64,000 nt of DNA from Paraspadella gotoi (taxonomy: Eukaryota > Chaetognatha). The position numbers were made by a program, and so were the translations under genes. The notes under the pieces were generated by a model. That model was not told where the DNA came from and searched no databases. It saw only the letters and a list, made by a program, of their open reading frames with translations. Positions 12,477 through 24,000 of this stretch are shown piece after piece. How positions within the stretch are numbered: the stretch's first letter is position 1; each line of letters begins with the position of its first letter. The stretch is from contig JBJCIZ010000239.1 in NCBI GenBank assembly GCA_051294375.1, positions 4,967,581 through 5,031,580 on the forward strand. Direction: 5' to 3'.

Positions 12477-12795
12477 GAGCCGGCACTGTTTATCGAAAGC
12501 GCCATGTTTTAGTTCCTAATCTACTAAAATTTAACTTTTATTAATTACCTCTTAAAAATTCTCAATCTAATCCCTAACCATAATCTAATCCTTAATTCTA
12601 ATCCCTAATTCTCGACCCTAATCCCTAACCTCGTCTCCTAACCCAAAAAAACCTAATCTCTAAACATTAATCCTTATTAAAAACTCTGACAATATCTCTA
12701 ACCTTTTTTTTCCAACTACTCCCCATCCTCGTTCGCTAATTTAATCTTCGAACCTAAAAACAAATTAAATTCTTAATTGAGGTTGAAATGGGTTG
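12477..12795 (+). mobile_element. Telomere-like-core inverted-repeat element, copy 4
   Basis: Left end CACTGTTTATCGAAAGCGCC followed by many CCTAATCC/CCTAACC units (12550-12680). The right terminus is degenerate (GAGGTTGAAATGGGTTGC). Confidence 0.6.
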
Positions 12796-12939
12796 CTTTC
12801 AGCAATGAAGGCTCCGCCCCTCCCACCCCCCTCATCTCCTCCCCTTTCTTCAGTCTCCCCCCCCCAAGTTAGCGCCTCCTGCGTACGACTTGAAAATCCC
12901 TTCTAAGGTCGACGATTCCTCGTCGCTGCTCGCTCTCTG

Positions 12940-13240
12940 TCTTTCCGTCAACGGTTCTCTCTTGTTTTTGTCTCTGTCCCTCGCTCTCTGACTTTCCGTC
13001 AACGGTTCTCTCTTGTTTTTGTCTCTGTCCCTCGCTCTCTGACTTTCCGTCAACGGTTCTCTCTTGTTTTTGTCTCTGTCCCTCGCTCTCTGACTTTCCG
13101 TCAACGGTTCTATCTTGTTTTTGTCTCTGTTCCTCTGCTCTCTGACTTTCCGTCAACGGTTCTCTCTTGTTTTTGTCTCTGTCCCTTCGCTCTCTGACTT
13201 TCCGTCAACGGTTCTATCTTGTTTTTGTCTGTCCCTCGCT
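12940..13240. repeat. 52-54 bp minisatellite, about six units
   Basis: Tandem units reading TTTCCGTCAACGGTTCTCTC then TTGTTTTTGTCTCTGTCCCT then CGCTCTCTGAC. There are about six copies with only a few substitutions and indels. Neighbouring units are near identical, as expected for recent slippage or unequal exchange. Repetitive open frames arise on both strands. Confidence 0.9.
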
Positions 13241-13303
13241 CTCTCTCTTTCTCGCTCTCTCTATCACTTCCTATCTTTCTCTCTGCCTTTACTTTTTTCT
13301 CTT

Positions 13304-13350
<47 letters not shown>

Positions 13351-13500
13351 TTGCCTTTCTCTCTTCTTCTCTTTTTCTTTTTTTTTCCCAATCGCTTTTT
13401 CTCTCTTCCTCCCTTTCACTCTTTCTCTCTCTCTCTTTCTCTCTCTCTCTATTTTTCTCTCTCACTCTTTCCTAATATTTTTATTCTAACTTTTCTATCA
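13241..13500. repeat. CT-rich low-complexity tract
   Basis: Interrupted (CT)n/(CTTT)n sequence continuing from the minisatellite. Confidence 0.9.
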
Positions 13501-14002
13501 TCTTCTTTTCCTTCTCTTCTTCTTTCCGCCCACCCCCCTTCCTGTAAAAAAAAACCGATCGCACATAATCTCATTTGCATATCGCGGTGTTCGCTAATTC
13601 CCCTCCGAACCAGACTCGGTCGTCGAACCCGACGGAAAAAATGAAAAGTCTTTTAAACTCGTTAAGTCAGAATGGTCTGATTTATCAAAAATTTAAAAAA
13701 AATATTTTATAATTAAGTGTAGCTTGAATTCATAATTATTAATGTAGTAGCGTAAATAAGTGACTTTCAAAACTCTTAAAATAAATTACCAGGTTCTTAA
13801 TTCGAAACAAATTCGGTAACCGAATCTAATCTCGTAATTCTTTGAAGCAGTGCATGCGATGTTTTCCTTCAACTGAAAGTGATATATGATTGCATGTTGT
13901 CTGAGTCATACAAGGAAAAACAAGAAGTGGCTGTTCCAATACATGTTAATCACTTTCAAGGGCTTACACTGAACTGTAAAAACATTTTGGTACTTAAAAA
14001 TA

Positions 14003-14117
14003 TTTTCCGTCATCCACCCTACTAAGATCCTATAGTGTAGTCATTCTGGCTCGATAGCGCGGCCCTGTGATATTTTCCGTCATCCACCCTACTAAGCTCT
14101 TATAGTGTAGTCTTTAC
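14003..14117 (+). repeat. Direct repeat of about 45 bp
   Basis: TATTTTCCGTCATCCACCCT followed by ACTAAG..CTTATAGTGTAGT occurs twice, about 70 bp apart, with two or three differences. I recognise no function. Confidence 0.8.
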
Positions 14118-14329
14118 TCTTTAGAATTTGCGGACCTGCAGACGGCCGCTATCTCGAACGCTCGACCTTGCGAGGCTTACAAAATAAGATACATTTTCTA
14201 CATAGGATATATAATTAAAATGCTTTGATCAAGACATAGTAGAATAAGAAATAGAATGAAAAAATATAGAAAAACAATACTTGTTTCAAAAATATCCCCA
14301 AAAAATTAATTTACAATTAATGTTTTTAG

Positions 14330-14560
14330 TCGGATCTGCTTATCAGCGGATGCCGACTCTATAATCCACTTTGTCGGTCCGTCCGTCCCACCCCTAAATC
14401 TTGTCGGGCACTAACTTAAATCAGTTAGAACATCGAATTATAATAAATTGTGCAAAAAAAAAAAGATTTCCGTCCGTCCGTTCGTCCGTCCATCCATCCG
14501 TCAATCCGTCCGTCCGTTCAAAGGTCCGTCCCACCTTTTCATTAAACTCCAATTATTCGT
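14330..14560 (-). mobile_element. Partial GACAGAC-family repeat
   Basis: Contains GTCGGTCCGTCCGTCCCACC and a second (GTCC)n run, resembling the GTCGGTCGGTC part of the copy at 34760-35107, but lacks the rest. Diverged or truncated. Confidence 0.4.
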
Positions 14561-14929
14561 TATTGGATGGATGGATTGGAATAAATTTTTCTGTGTGGGT
14601 AGGAAAGAGTGTAGTGTAGATATAAAGTTTCGATGGAATCGTGCGAGTGGAAATGAGTTTAAATGAAAAAAACAAAAGTCATATTTACTTAAAGTATTTT
14701 TACTCATAATTATTATATTGATTAAATATTGGATAGATAAATTGAAATGCAATTTTGTGTGTTGGTAGGAAAGTATGTGGTTGAGCTGGACATAATTTTT
14801 TGATGGAATCGTAGGAGTGGAAAAGAGTTTAAATTAGAAAAACAAAAGACACATTTATTTGATTTGAATTTATTTGAAAGTTTCCCTATCTCTATTTCTT
14901 TCTCATTGATTGATTGATTGATTGACCAA

Positions 14930-15090
14930 AGTGTGCCAGTTGACCAAATTATTCAAGAGACCAAATTCTACAAGTTGACTAAATTATGCCGGTTGAGCAA
15001 ATAATGCCAGTTCAGCAAATAATGCCAGTTAACCAAATTATGCCAGCTGAGAAAATTATTCCAGTTGAGCAAATTATGCCAGGTAATAGC
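14930..15090 (+). repeat. 19-bp minisatellite
   Basis: About eight degenerate units of ATGCCAGTTGAGCAAATTA, preceded by a (TGAT)n tract at 14905-14925. It lies about 490 bp upstream of gene A. Confidence 0.75.
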
Positions 15091-15577
15091 GCAGCTACTG
15101 GTAATGATTGATAGATCAATTGATTTATAGATTTTTTCATATATTTATTAAGAGTCTGATTTGTTATGTTACGATTTGTTATGATCTGTTAAGATCACAA
15201 ATTGAAAGTCAGAAAATATTACCATGATTTATCATCGGATTAGCTTATTACCGCTTAATTCGTAGGCAGAACCGACATTGTTTACTGTTTTTCCTATAGC
15301 TATTGCTCTTACAAATGTTGTTTCAAAAATATAGTCAATTTTAATATTCTTTTATTTATTGTTAAACTTCAGATGTCAAATAAATCCAAATCAAAATAAA
15401 TGAATAAAGTCGAAGTATATAAATTTTTAAATGTCACAGAATAAGTGAAACAGGTTTCTATAATTTTTGAGTCAAGCAAAATTAATATTCCAGCATATAG
15501 ATTTCCCTTTAACATTCGAAAGTTCAAAATTTGAAAAAAAAAAAACAACAAGAAGAAAATTTGATTCAACAATAAAA

Positions 15578-17179
15578 ATGATGCAATTTTCCAACTACTT
15601 TGCAACGTTCGCCATTCTGATCAACTATACCATATTTACTTCGGCGACTTCGGACTCAAGTAGAACTACCATAAACGGCATACCATGCGAAGGCAAGCTA
15701 GGTTGCACCGGCGTCTCCAACGAAAAACGATGGTGCTTCACGAAAATTGACCGAACCGAGAGAGACTATTGCTGCAATTCAAAATGTTCGGCTAAGCGCC
15801 CATACAATGATCTTTGCCCATTTAGTTGCTCTGTTGAAGGAAGCTTTGATCTGGTAAACGATATTACAACACTTGCAATGATTCGTGATTATTATTATAT
15901 CTTTGATTTCATAACAACAAGAAACGTGTAGCAACACACTCGAATCGCCATGCTGGCGACTCGAGTTGACATCTTTTGCTTTGGTTTTTGACTTTTTAAG
16001 TAGTTATTACAAAATTAATCAAATCGAATCCACGACTCAATTCTTTGTGACAAGTGTTTCCAAACCATTTTCATTTCCCACTAAGCATCTTTGGGTTATT
16101 GCTCGTAACCGAGACGGGACATGTAACCCAACTATAGTGCCAGAATTTCGGAAGCTAGCAATTAATTAGTAATTTATAAGTGATTAGTCCTGTCCTGGTG
16201 CGCTAAAGATAGTTATCTTTTCAGTTCAACGGCTGCGAACCAGGGTTCGAACCCTGTCGTCCTTTTCCTCTCACGCGCAGCGTCAACAACTATGAATGCG
16301 ACACTCCTTGCCACCCGCAAGGCAAGTCCTTTGATTGGTGTTGGCTCAAGGACATGAACGGCGCCTGGGATTATTGCTGCTACGTTGGATCTCCCTGCGG
16401 TTCTGTAAATACGGGCGAAGGTGACAGAAATGTAGAGTGTAGTGAAAGTCGTGCTTGTAAATTCTTTAAGTTAATCAGGTATCAAGTATCAAGTTAATAG
16501 CGTTTTCTACAAAAAAATAATAATTTTTAAAAAAAGAATTTGCATTAGGTTTTATTTATAAATATTACTATGCGTATAAAACTTTAAAACACAGGTTTTT
16601 CTAATTCAAAATAGTAGGAAATATAAATAATTTTGAAAAATGACTTCATTAGGTAGGTTAAAGATTTTAAAAAACTATTCTTAAAATCCAAAATTAAATT
16701 TATATCTTAAAATAAAACCTCTAAATTTTTTTTTTAAAAAAGAGTTTAATTTTATTGATTTTATTAACTATTTTAAATCTATTAACTGTTAACTATTTTT
16801 TTTATTCTATTAACCATCCCAAATCTCATCCAATCCGATTTCGATATTGGTGGCTTGATAAAAAAGAATTACATTTTTAAAAAAATTGGACACTTATAAA
16901 TTTGCATGAATTGCAAAATTATTATTACAAATAATACAGTCATTTTAACTATTAGATCAAAATTAAATTTATAATTTTTTTTCCACTTCAGCGGGGAATG
17001 TCCCACGATGCTACGTTGATTCGATGCGGCGCCAGGCGGAGATCTGCATCAATGCAAGATATCCAACTGCAGCTCCGGATGATTATCAATCGCCAAATAT
17101 GAATAATCTTTATTATCTTTTTTTTCTACTATTGATAATTCCCTTTATCGCGATAATCGTCGTAGCATGCAAATGTTGA
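15578..17179 (+). CDS. WDYCC-family type I membrane protein, paralog A (3 exons)
   Basis: No family recognised. Exons 15578-15853, 16225-16420, 16992-17179; 219 residues. Exon 1 encodes a signal peptide (hydrophobic about residues 7-25) and module 1: GIPC, a C, RWCFT, RDYCC and further cysteines. Exon 2 encodes module 2: PCRPF, TRSVNNYEC, FDWCWLK, AWDYCC, SPCG. Exon 3 encodes RCYVDSMRRQAEIC, a Pro/Asp-rich stretch ending DDYQSP, and a transmembrane helix (LYYLFFLLLIIPFIAIIVVA) with a tiny cytoplasmic tail. Acceptors CTTTTCAG and CACTTCAG and donors CTG|GTAAAC and GAAG|GTGACA give phases 0 and 1. An in-frame upstream ATG at 15467 exists, but ATG 15578 places the signal peptide at the N-terminus. 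I infer a cell-surface protein with two disulphide-rich ectodomain modules. Paralogs B and C follow on the same strand. Confidence 0.75.
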
Positions 17180-17539
17180 CGTGGGGACTTCATCAGCGTG
17201 CCACCGATAGAAATGACATGAAATTCTAAGCAAAAAAAGTAGCCTTCAAATACACTTGTTAAATTTTAGAAGAGTACTTATAAAAAAGGCAGTTTTTGTG
17301 AGAAAAAAAATTTTAATTGCTTTAAGCATTAAATTATATTTTAAAGACATACCTTTACAACGGATTTGGGGAAAAAGAGATTTCCCCTAATTGGCAATGG
17401 ATTTCAAACATAAAATTGTAATGACAATACTAAAAAACAATCCTTTTTATAAAATGTTTTTATATGAAAACAGTTTTAAGATACAATATAGTTACTTTTG
17501 CTAAAATTCTTCAAAAGCATGGGATTATGGCAAAAGCGG

Positions 17540-17790
17540 GGTTGCTTGTGATGCCCATTGGGATGGGGCATCTCACTGTTGGCTTTGGGGGCTTCCGACC
17601 CTCAGTGACGCCTCCAGTCACTGGCGCGGTTACCCTAGGACGGTCTCGCTTTGCCAACGCAGAGGGAAGTCGTTAGGACTGTGGATGGAAAACAACGCCT
17701 GGGACGGTGCGTTCCCCCCCTGAGCCAATGGAATTGACTGAGCGATGGAGGGCGTGAGGCGGTGTGAATATACCGCCACAGGATGCTATT
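17540..17790 (+). mobile_element. Dispersed repeat with GTGTGAATATACCGCC end, copy A (uninterrupted)
   Basis: Contains GATGCCCATTGGGATGGGGC, GGCTTTGGGGGCTTCCGACC, CGCGGTTACCCTAGGACGGT, and near its end GGCGGTGTGAATATACCGCC. The same sequence lies on the opposite strand at about 43700-44425, interrupted there by a 0.5-kb insertion. A degenerate third copy is at 25640-25860. No coding function seen. Confidence 0.75.
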
Positions 17791-17864
17791 AAAAAATTAG
17801 ATGTGAAAAATATTTAAAAGTAACCCGGGGTAAGTTTTCACTCAACTTCTTTGTCTGAAGCGAC

Positions 17865-18255
17865 TTAAAATCGGTCTCCCCTTACTTCGCGCCGGGCACT
17901 CCCCACGGTCACTTTGCCATAGTTTTGGCAATGACCTTAGACTGATCGGACAGAGCAACAGGGCCGATAAGACCGTAAGGTCAAGTTGGTCCGGGCGTTT
18001 ATAAAATTGGATCGGGAGAGAGCTCGTCTCACTTCTTTTCTACTTCACAATTCTTCACTCTCTCCTTCTTTTTATCATTACTATTTTCTTCTTCTACATT
18101 GTCACCAATGATCGAACCAACTTGACCTTACGATCTTATCGGCCCTGTTACTCTGTCCGGTTAGTCTAAGGTCATTGCCAAAGCTTAGTCAAAGTGATCG
18201 AGGTGACTGACGAAGTAAGAGGAGAGAGGAAGACTTCCAGCGAGAGACCGTGCCT
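17865..18255. mobile_element. Foldback (long hairpin) element
   Basis: Arms at about 17870-17992 and 18115-18250 are inverted repeats. ACTTTGCCATAGTTTTGGCA...AAGGTCAAGTTGGTC pairs with CCAACTTGACCTTACGATCT...GCCAAAGCTTAGTCAAAGTG, and CTTACTTCG with CGAAGTAAG further out. The loop is about 120 bp. Typical of a long-TIR non-autonomous transposon. Confidence 0.8.
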
Positions 18256-19046
18256 CATGTCCTTATTTTTTTTTCCAAAGTGTTTCTCCACTTATTTTAA
18301 TTTGATTTAAGTTGAAAATAATTGCCTCCTGCTCGCCTACAGACAAATCATGCAATTTTTTTTTTCAGCCAATGCCCTACTAGACAAGTCATGAATTTTT
18401 AAAAGCCCAATTTAGTTTTCAAACTTTCAATACGTCGCGTTTCATGTTTCTTTATTTCTTTAAAAAAAATTTGTTTTTTTTTTTTTTTACTTTTTTCCGC
18501 TGAAAATATATGTATTTATGTTGGCAATGCTTTAGAGAATACCAACCAATTAATTTTATTTTAAATTCCTGTAGTTTTAAGCGTCTTATAATTTACTTTA
18601 AGTTTAACGAAGGAAATGGAAAAATGAACCTGATTGTAGCTTGTTTTCGTTAACATGGCATAAGAATATATATACATACCTTTTTGCATACTACAATGTA
18701 TGCTATTTCTGTAAAAAATCTTGGTACATTTTTTTTCCTGTCAACTCTCGTTGGATAATGCAAACTTCTACAGTAGTACAAGTTCGTCACTTATGATGTC
18801 TGATTGGGTCACGATAAGGGCTTCGGACGCTCACTGGTCGCCTCCTATCTCTGACAAAGTTTTACTGACATATTTTTACTAACTCGCTTTAACACTTATT
18901 CATTGCGACTTTTATGATTGTAAACATGGCTGAGGTTAGGTGAAGTTACTTTAACTGTCACCAAACCAGCTCTCGACGATCCCGTGAAAAACGAACATTC
19001 AGTGAGTTTTGTGAAGACGAATCGTTAGATGAGTTTAGGAGGTGGA
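18256..19046. other. Intergenic sequence, nothing recognised
   Basis: AT-rich with homopolymer runs. No exon or matched repeat. Confidence 0.5.
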
Positions 19047-19352
19047 AAAATGGGCACTCTTTTCTAAAAGCGCCCCATTTCTGTTCTGTAATACTTGAAC
19101 TTAATTCCTAATTCTAATTTTTAACCCTACCTTAATCCTTAACCTTTACTCTTAATACTAATCTTTTATGTTTAATTCTGACTATTAATTCTAAACATAA
19201 GGTACTAACCTCAATCCATAACCCGAATCACTAACCTAATCCCTAACCCTGATCCTTAACCCTAATCCTTAACTAATTCCTTAACCATAACTTTTAACCC
19301 AATATTAACAAATTAATTCTAAATTTAAGACGAAATGAGGCATTCTAAGAAA
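19047..19352 (+). mobile_element. Telomere-like-core inverted-repeat element, copy 5
   Basis: One of the best-preserved copies: left end GGGCACTCTTTTCTAAAAGC GCCCC, core of CCTAATCC/CCTTAACC units, right end GAGGCATTCTAAGAAAATAA GAC. Confidence 0.75.
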
Positions 19353-19789
19353 ATAAGACTTGGAAGTCGCCAAAAAAGTAATAAACGCTTAATGGCCCGA
19401 GTAAAACGAAAGACGCGAGGATGTAATTGACGGGAGTTAGTACCGGGAAATCGTGGAGAAAACCAGGATGTAATAGAAAGCAATCAATTCGTTTTAGGGG
19501 GGGGGAGAAGTAGGAAAACGAGGCCATCAACGGTCGAGGAAATGAAGTTGCAGGTTTTTTTTAATAGTTAGTGACAACGATGATGTCAACGATGATGACA
19601 AATGTAACAAGGATGACGACAATGACGATGAAGAAGACGACTGTGCAAAGTAAAATAACAGTTAAAAAATTTCAAGAGAGAGAGAGAGAGAGAGAAAGAA
19701 AAAGAGAGAAAGAAATATCTATTAACAGCAAAATTTCTTGGGATGCTCTTAGATTTCTCACAAATAGATCCAAAGAAATACATGTACAT

Positions 19790-20413
19790 TAAGGCGTAGT
19801 GAAAGTTGCAGAACAAAATTCGAATAGTTGTTCATAAACAGTCTTGTACTAATGAACAATGACATATAATTTTTTTTAAATTTCTCAATTTTAACATACG
19901 CCTATATTTATACATAGCACTTTTTTTTTAGTTTTGAAAGCAGATTCGAATTCCTCATAAAAAGTTGATAGAAAGAAATATAAGTCTTAATCGAAAATTC
20001 TTTCATTAAGTTTAAATTAAAAAACTATATTTTTTATACTAAAATTAAATTATAGGTTAACTATAACAGTTTTTTTAGAATTTTGACCCACTTTATGAAA
20101 TAATTTTCTAAAATATTTATTTTTATCAAACTTTTCGTGAGGAATTCGAATCTGCTTTCAAACATAAGAAAAGTCTATTTTAAAATTTTAACATTTTCTA
20201 TGGTAAGTACTATGCATAATATTGGCGTATGGGCATGCGAAAATTGAGAAATTTTAAAAAAAATTGGTACAACACCAAGATAAAAATTATCCATTTTCTA
20301 TATCAATGTTCACAGGTACAAACCTGTTCATGAGTCTACTATTCGAATTTTTATTCTACTTGATTTTAATATTTTTGCTTTAATATTAATTTTAATATTT
20401 TTGCTACTCTTTA
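19790..20413 (+). mobile_element. 0.6-kb hAT-like MITE (TAAGGCGTAG ends), copy 1
   Basis: Left end TAAGGCGTAGTGAAAGTTGC; right end GCTACTCTTTA, a degenerate inverted copy. It is bounded by the 8-bp target duplication ATGTACAT / ATGTACAA. The interior is itself a foldback: CAGATTCGAATTCCTCATAA near 19940 pairs with GTGAGGAATTCGAATCTGCT near 20140. No ORF. Confidence 0.75.
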
Positions 20414-20871
20414 ATGTACAATTGTACATAATCTCGATCTGTCTTCTAATTTGTTGTGATATTTCTCTTATCAACTTTTTTTAACTAACCAAAAGAAAAC
20501 ATACTTTAATAATTACGGCCACTTGTAAAATCATGCAGGTCTACTTTTTTTAAAAGAGACCTCGACGTTTTTGTGTTAAGAATATGAAAATAAATGATCA
20601 AATTCAAACTTAAGTATCGCATGATACAGAACAAGTTTTATAAAAAAAAAAAAGGAATAAAAACGAATCATGATGACAACGAGAAATTCCCTTCGATCCA
20701 GTTTAAAAGAAAAACGAAGATTCTTTTTGAATAAAGCTTCTATTAAATTTGAATGTTAGAAAATGAAGGGAAAACCAAGCCAATGAAAAAGAAAACGATT
20801 GATAAGGCTGACTCAACAAATTTACCAAAAGCTTGTAATATTACTTAATCGTTTTTAGTTGAAATCATGAG

Positions 20872-20985
20872 TGGCCATTGGTGCTGGAGGCAAGTCTTTT
20901 GCCTCCCAACCCAAAGCTACCAGCTCGATCCGGTATTATTACTTACCCACGAGGCGACTTTCGACTTCTACCCCCCCTAAAAATT
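20872..20985 (+). repeat. tRNA-like short repeat (SINE-like) upstream of gene B
   Basis: GGCCATTGGTGCTGGAGGCA AGTC..TTGCCTCCCAACCC..GCTCGATCCGG resembles the blocks at 47010-47100 and 58040-58140 (GGCCATTGGTGCCGGAAGCA AGTCATTCGCC..). GCTCGATCC is B-box-like. It may form part of the 5' region of gene B. Confidence 0.45.
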
Positions 20986-21042
20986 AAACTGTCTTTATTT
21001 TTCGCTAAAAAGAAAGAAGTGAAAAAACAAAACTGTAAGAAA

Positions 21043-24000
21043 ATGATTAGGATCTCAATCATCGCCTGTATTCTTCTCTCTTCGACGGCGCAACCGAACC
21101 CCGATCGTGAACAATACGATGCGGATCATACTACCCTCAGCGGCTTGCCCTGCGCACCCGGGCTCTCCTGTCAGCAAGATGGTTTCACTTCTCGATGGTG
21201 TTACACCTCGGCCGATGAGAGCGAATGGGATTCTTGCTGCGATCACGGCTCGGATTGTCAATCCTATTCGTGCTTAGTTCGTGAGTGTTGAAACAAGGCT
21301 AAGGTAAGTGGCAAAGAAGATAGAAAGGGAAGGCGCTAAGTTGGTTTCTGTGCCCCCTCAACCTCAATGGAATGGGTCCTGGGCTTGGAACCAGGTTTGA
21401 GAGTCTTTCCTCGCCCCCAAGGCGGTTTACGGCGGTCCTCACGCTTCCCGCAGGGTAGGTACCATTGGGGATCGATCCCGGTACATAACGGTCATGAACT
21501 GATGGTATTACTCAATGAGCCACCAGGTGGGTGAACATATTGCAATGCCCAACTACAAATATATGAAGTTGTGGACGAAACGGGAATGGAACGGGTCCTG
21601 GGCCTGGAACCAGGCTTTATGTTTTTTTTTTGGCCCCCGAGTTGATTTATGACCATCCTGTCGCTTCCCACAGAATCGATCATGAGCTGATTGGTTTTAC
21701 TCAATAAGCTACCTTGTTACCAAAAAAGATGTCAGGCTTATTGGCGGGGTGAACTTATTTGGGGATGTGCATCGTTTCTAAACTATTTAGTATTTTTAAA
21801 TGAATTTGGTACCGATCGATAGGAAATTCAAAATATTATCTACATACAAATTTCATCAAAATCGGATAATCCGTTCAAAAGTTATGCGCAAAAAAACGAT
21901 CTCGAAAATCGCGCTTCAATCGATCAACTTTCGCTTAAAATCGAACTCGTTTTGATCCAATAAGGATTTGAACTACGCGTAGTACTAAGCTTTAAATCGG
22001 TAATCGAGATTAGGCGCAATCCGGGTCCTCGTAAGAAGTAATTGAAGAAGCGAAACCAAGGAAAAAGGTTAATCATTAGAAAGGTAAATGATAAAAAATA
22101 ATAAAATTATAACAGAATATGTAAGATAAATCATAAGAAACGAAACAAGTTATCAATGCAAAGTATAGCGAGTGATATCGCCAGCAAAATTACTATTTAA
22201 CTAACGTCAATTTAAATTTAATATCGTTAATTCAAGATCAGGAATTAAAGATTGAGAATTCACTATCGTACTACATCTAATCTTTATTTTAATTAATCTC
22301 AATTTGACGAAAATTGATTTAATATAACAAAAAAATCTAATTAAAGAAAAATGATTGATTATGACAAATTGATGAAATGAATAAAATTAATTAAACTAAT
22401 AACGATGACGATGGTTTAATATTTAAAAATTGTCATATCTGAATCCTTATTTTATTATAAATAAGTTTGAGCAAACAATATCGGATTTGCCTACAATAAT
22501 TTAGTGCCAATCAGCTAAAAAAGTATGCAAGTGAAAAAAGTATGCAAGTGAAAAAAGTATGCAAGTTAAAAAAAAAGTATGCAAGTTAAAAAAAGTATCA
22601 AGTTGAAAAAGTATGCAAGTTGAAAAAAAGTATGCAAGTTGAAAAAAAGTATGCAAGTTGAAAAAAGTATGCAAAAGTATGCAAAGTAGCAATTGAAAAA
22701 AATGTATGCAAAAGTATGCAATTTGAAAAAATGTATGCAAAAGTATGCAATTTGAAAAAATGTATGCAAAGTATTGCAATTTAAAAAAGTATGCAAAAGT
22801 ATGCATAATTGGAAAAAAGTATGCATACTTTGAAAAAAGTATGCCTAATTTTTGAAGATGCATACTTTTTTCAAAGTATCATTACTTTTTCAAAGTATGC
22901 ATACTTTTTTTCAAAGTATGCATACTTTTTTCAAAGTATGCATACTTTTTCAAAGTATGCATACTTTTTCCAATTATGCATACTTTTTTCCAATTATGCA
23001 ATATTTTCAAATTATGGCATACTTTTTCAAAGTATGCATACTTTTTCAATATGCATACTTTTCAAAGTATGCGATACGTTTTCGAAGTATGTCATACTTT
23101 TTTCCAATATGCATACTTTTCAAAGTATGCATACTATTTTTCAAAGTATGCATACTTCAAAAAAAGTATGCATACTTCTAAAGATAGTATGCATACTTTT
23201 AAAAAGTATGCATACTTCAAAAAATTTAGGCCATACTTTTGAAAAAAGTATGATGTACTTTGAAAAAAGTATGCATACTTTGAAAAAAAGTATGCATACT
23301 TTGAAAAAAGTATTTATACTTCAAAAAAGTAGGCATAATTTTTTCAAAGTATGCATACTTGAAAAAAGTATGCATATTTAAAAAAAGTATGCAACTTCAA
23401 AAAGTATTGCCATACTTCAAAAAAGTATGCATACTTTTGAAAAAAAGTATGCATACTTTGAAAAAAGTATGCATACTTTGAAAAAAGTATGCATACTTGA
23501 AAAAAGTATGCATACTTGAAAAAAAGTATGCATATTTTAAAAAAAGTATGCATACTTCAAAAAAGTGTGCTGATCATTACTTTGAAAAAAGTATGCATAC
23601 TTTGAAAAAAGTTGCATAAACTTTTAAAAAAGTATGCATATAAAAAAGCTATTTTAAAAAAAGTATGATACTTTTGAAAAAAGTATGCCTACTTTTTTTG
23701 AAGTATGCCTACTTTTTTGAAGTATGCATACTTTTTCAAAAGTATGCATACTTTTTTTAAAATATGCATACTTTTTTCAAAGTCACGTCACGTCAATGAA
23801 TGACTAGCATCGCATCAATGAATAACAATCATCGCATCAATAATGACTTACTCATCGCTATCAATGAATTATTATCATTCCGATCAATGAAGGACTATCA
23901 TCGCATCAACGAATGATTATCATCGCATCAATGAATGACTATCATCGCATCAATCCTTCGGTTATCATCGCATCAATCCTTCGGTTATCATCGCATCATA

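Noticed and set aside
12940-13240. CRISPR-like regular repeats
   Set aside because: Units are contiguous with no unique spacers, and the window is clearly eukaryotic.
16190-16262. tRNA-like sequence (GGTTCGAACCCTGTCGTCC after a possible acceptor stem)
   Set aside because: The stretch is the start of exon 2 of gene A. The equivalent coding positions in gene C encode the same residues (PCRPF), so the B-box resemblance is coincidental.
22501-23553. YAYFF/MHTF-rich open frames on both strands
   Set aside because: They are products of the palindromic satellite and have no signal of coding selection.
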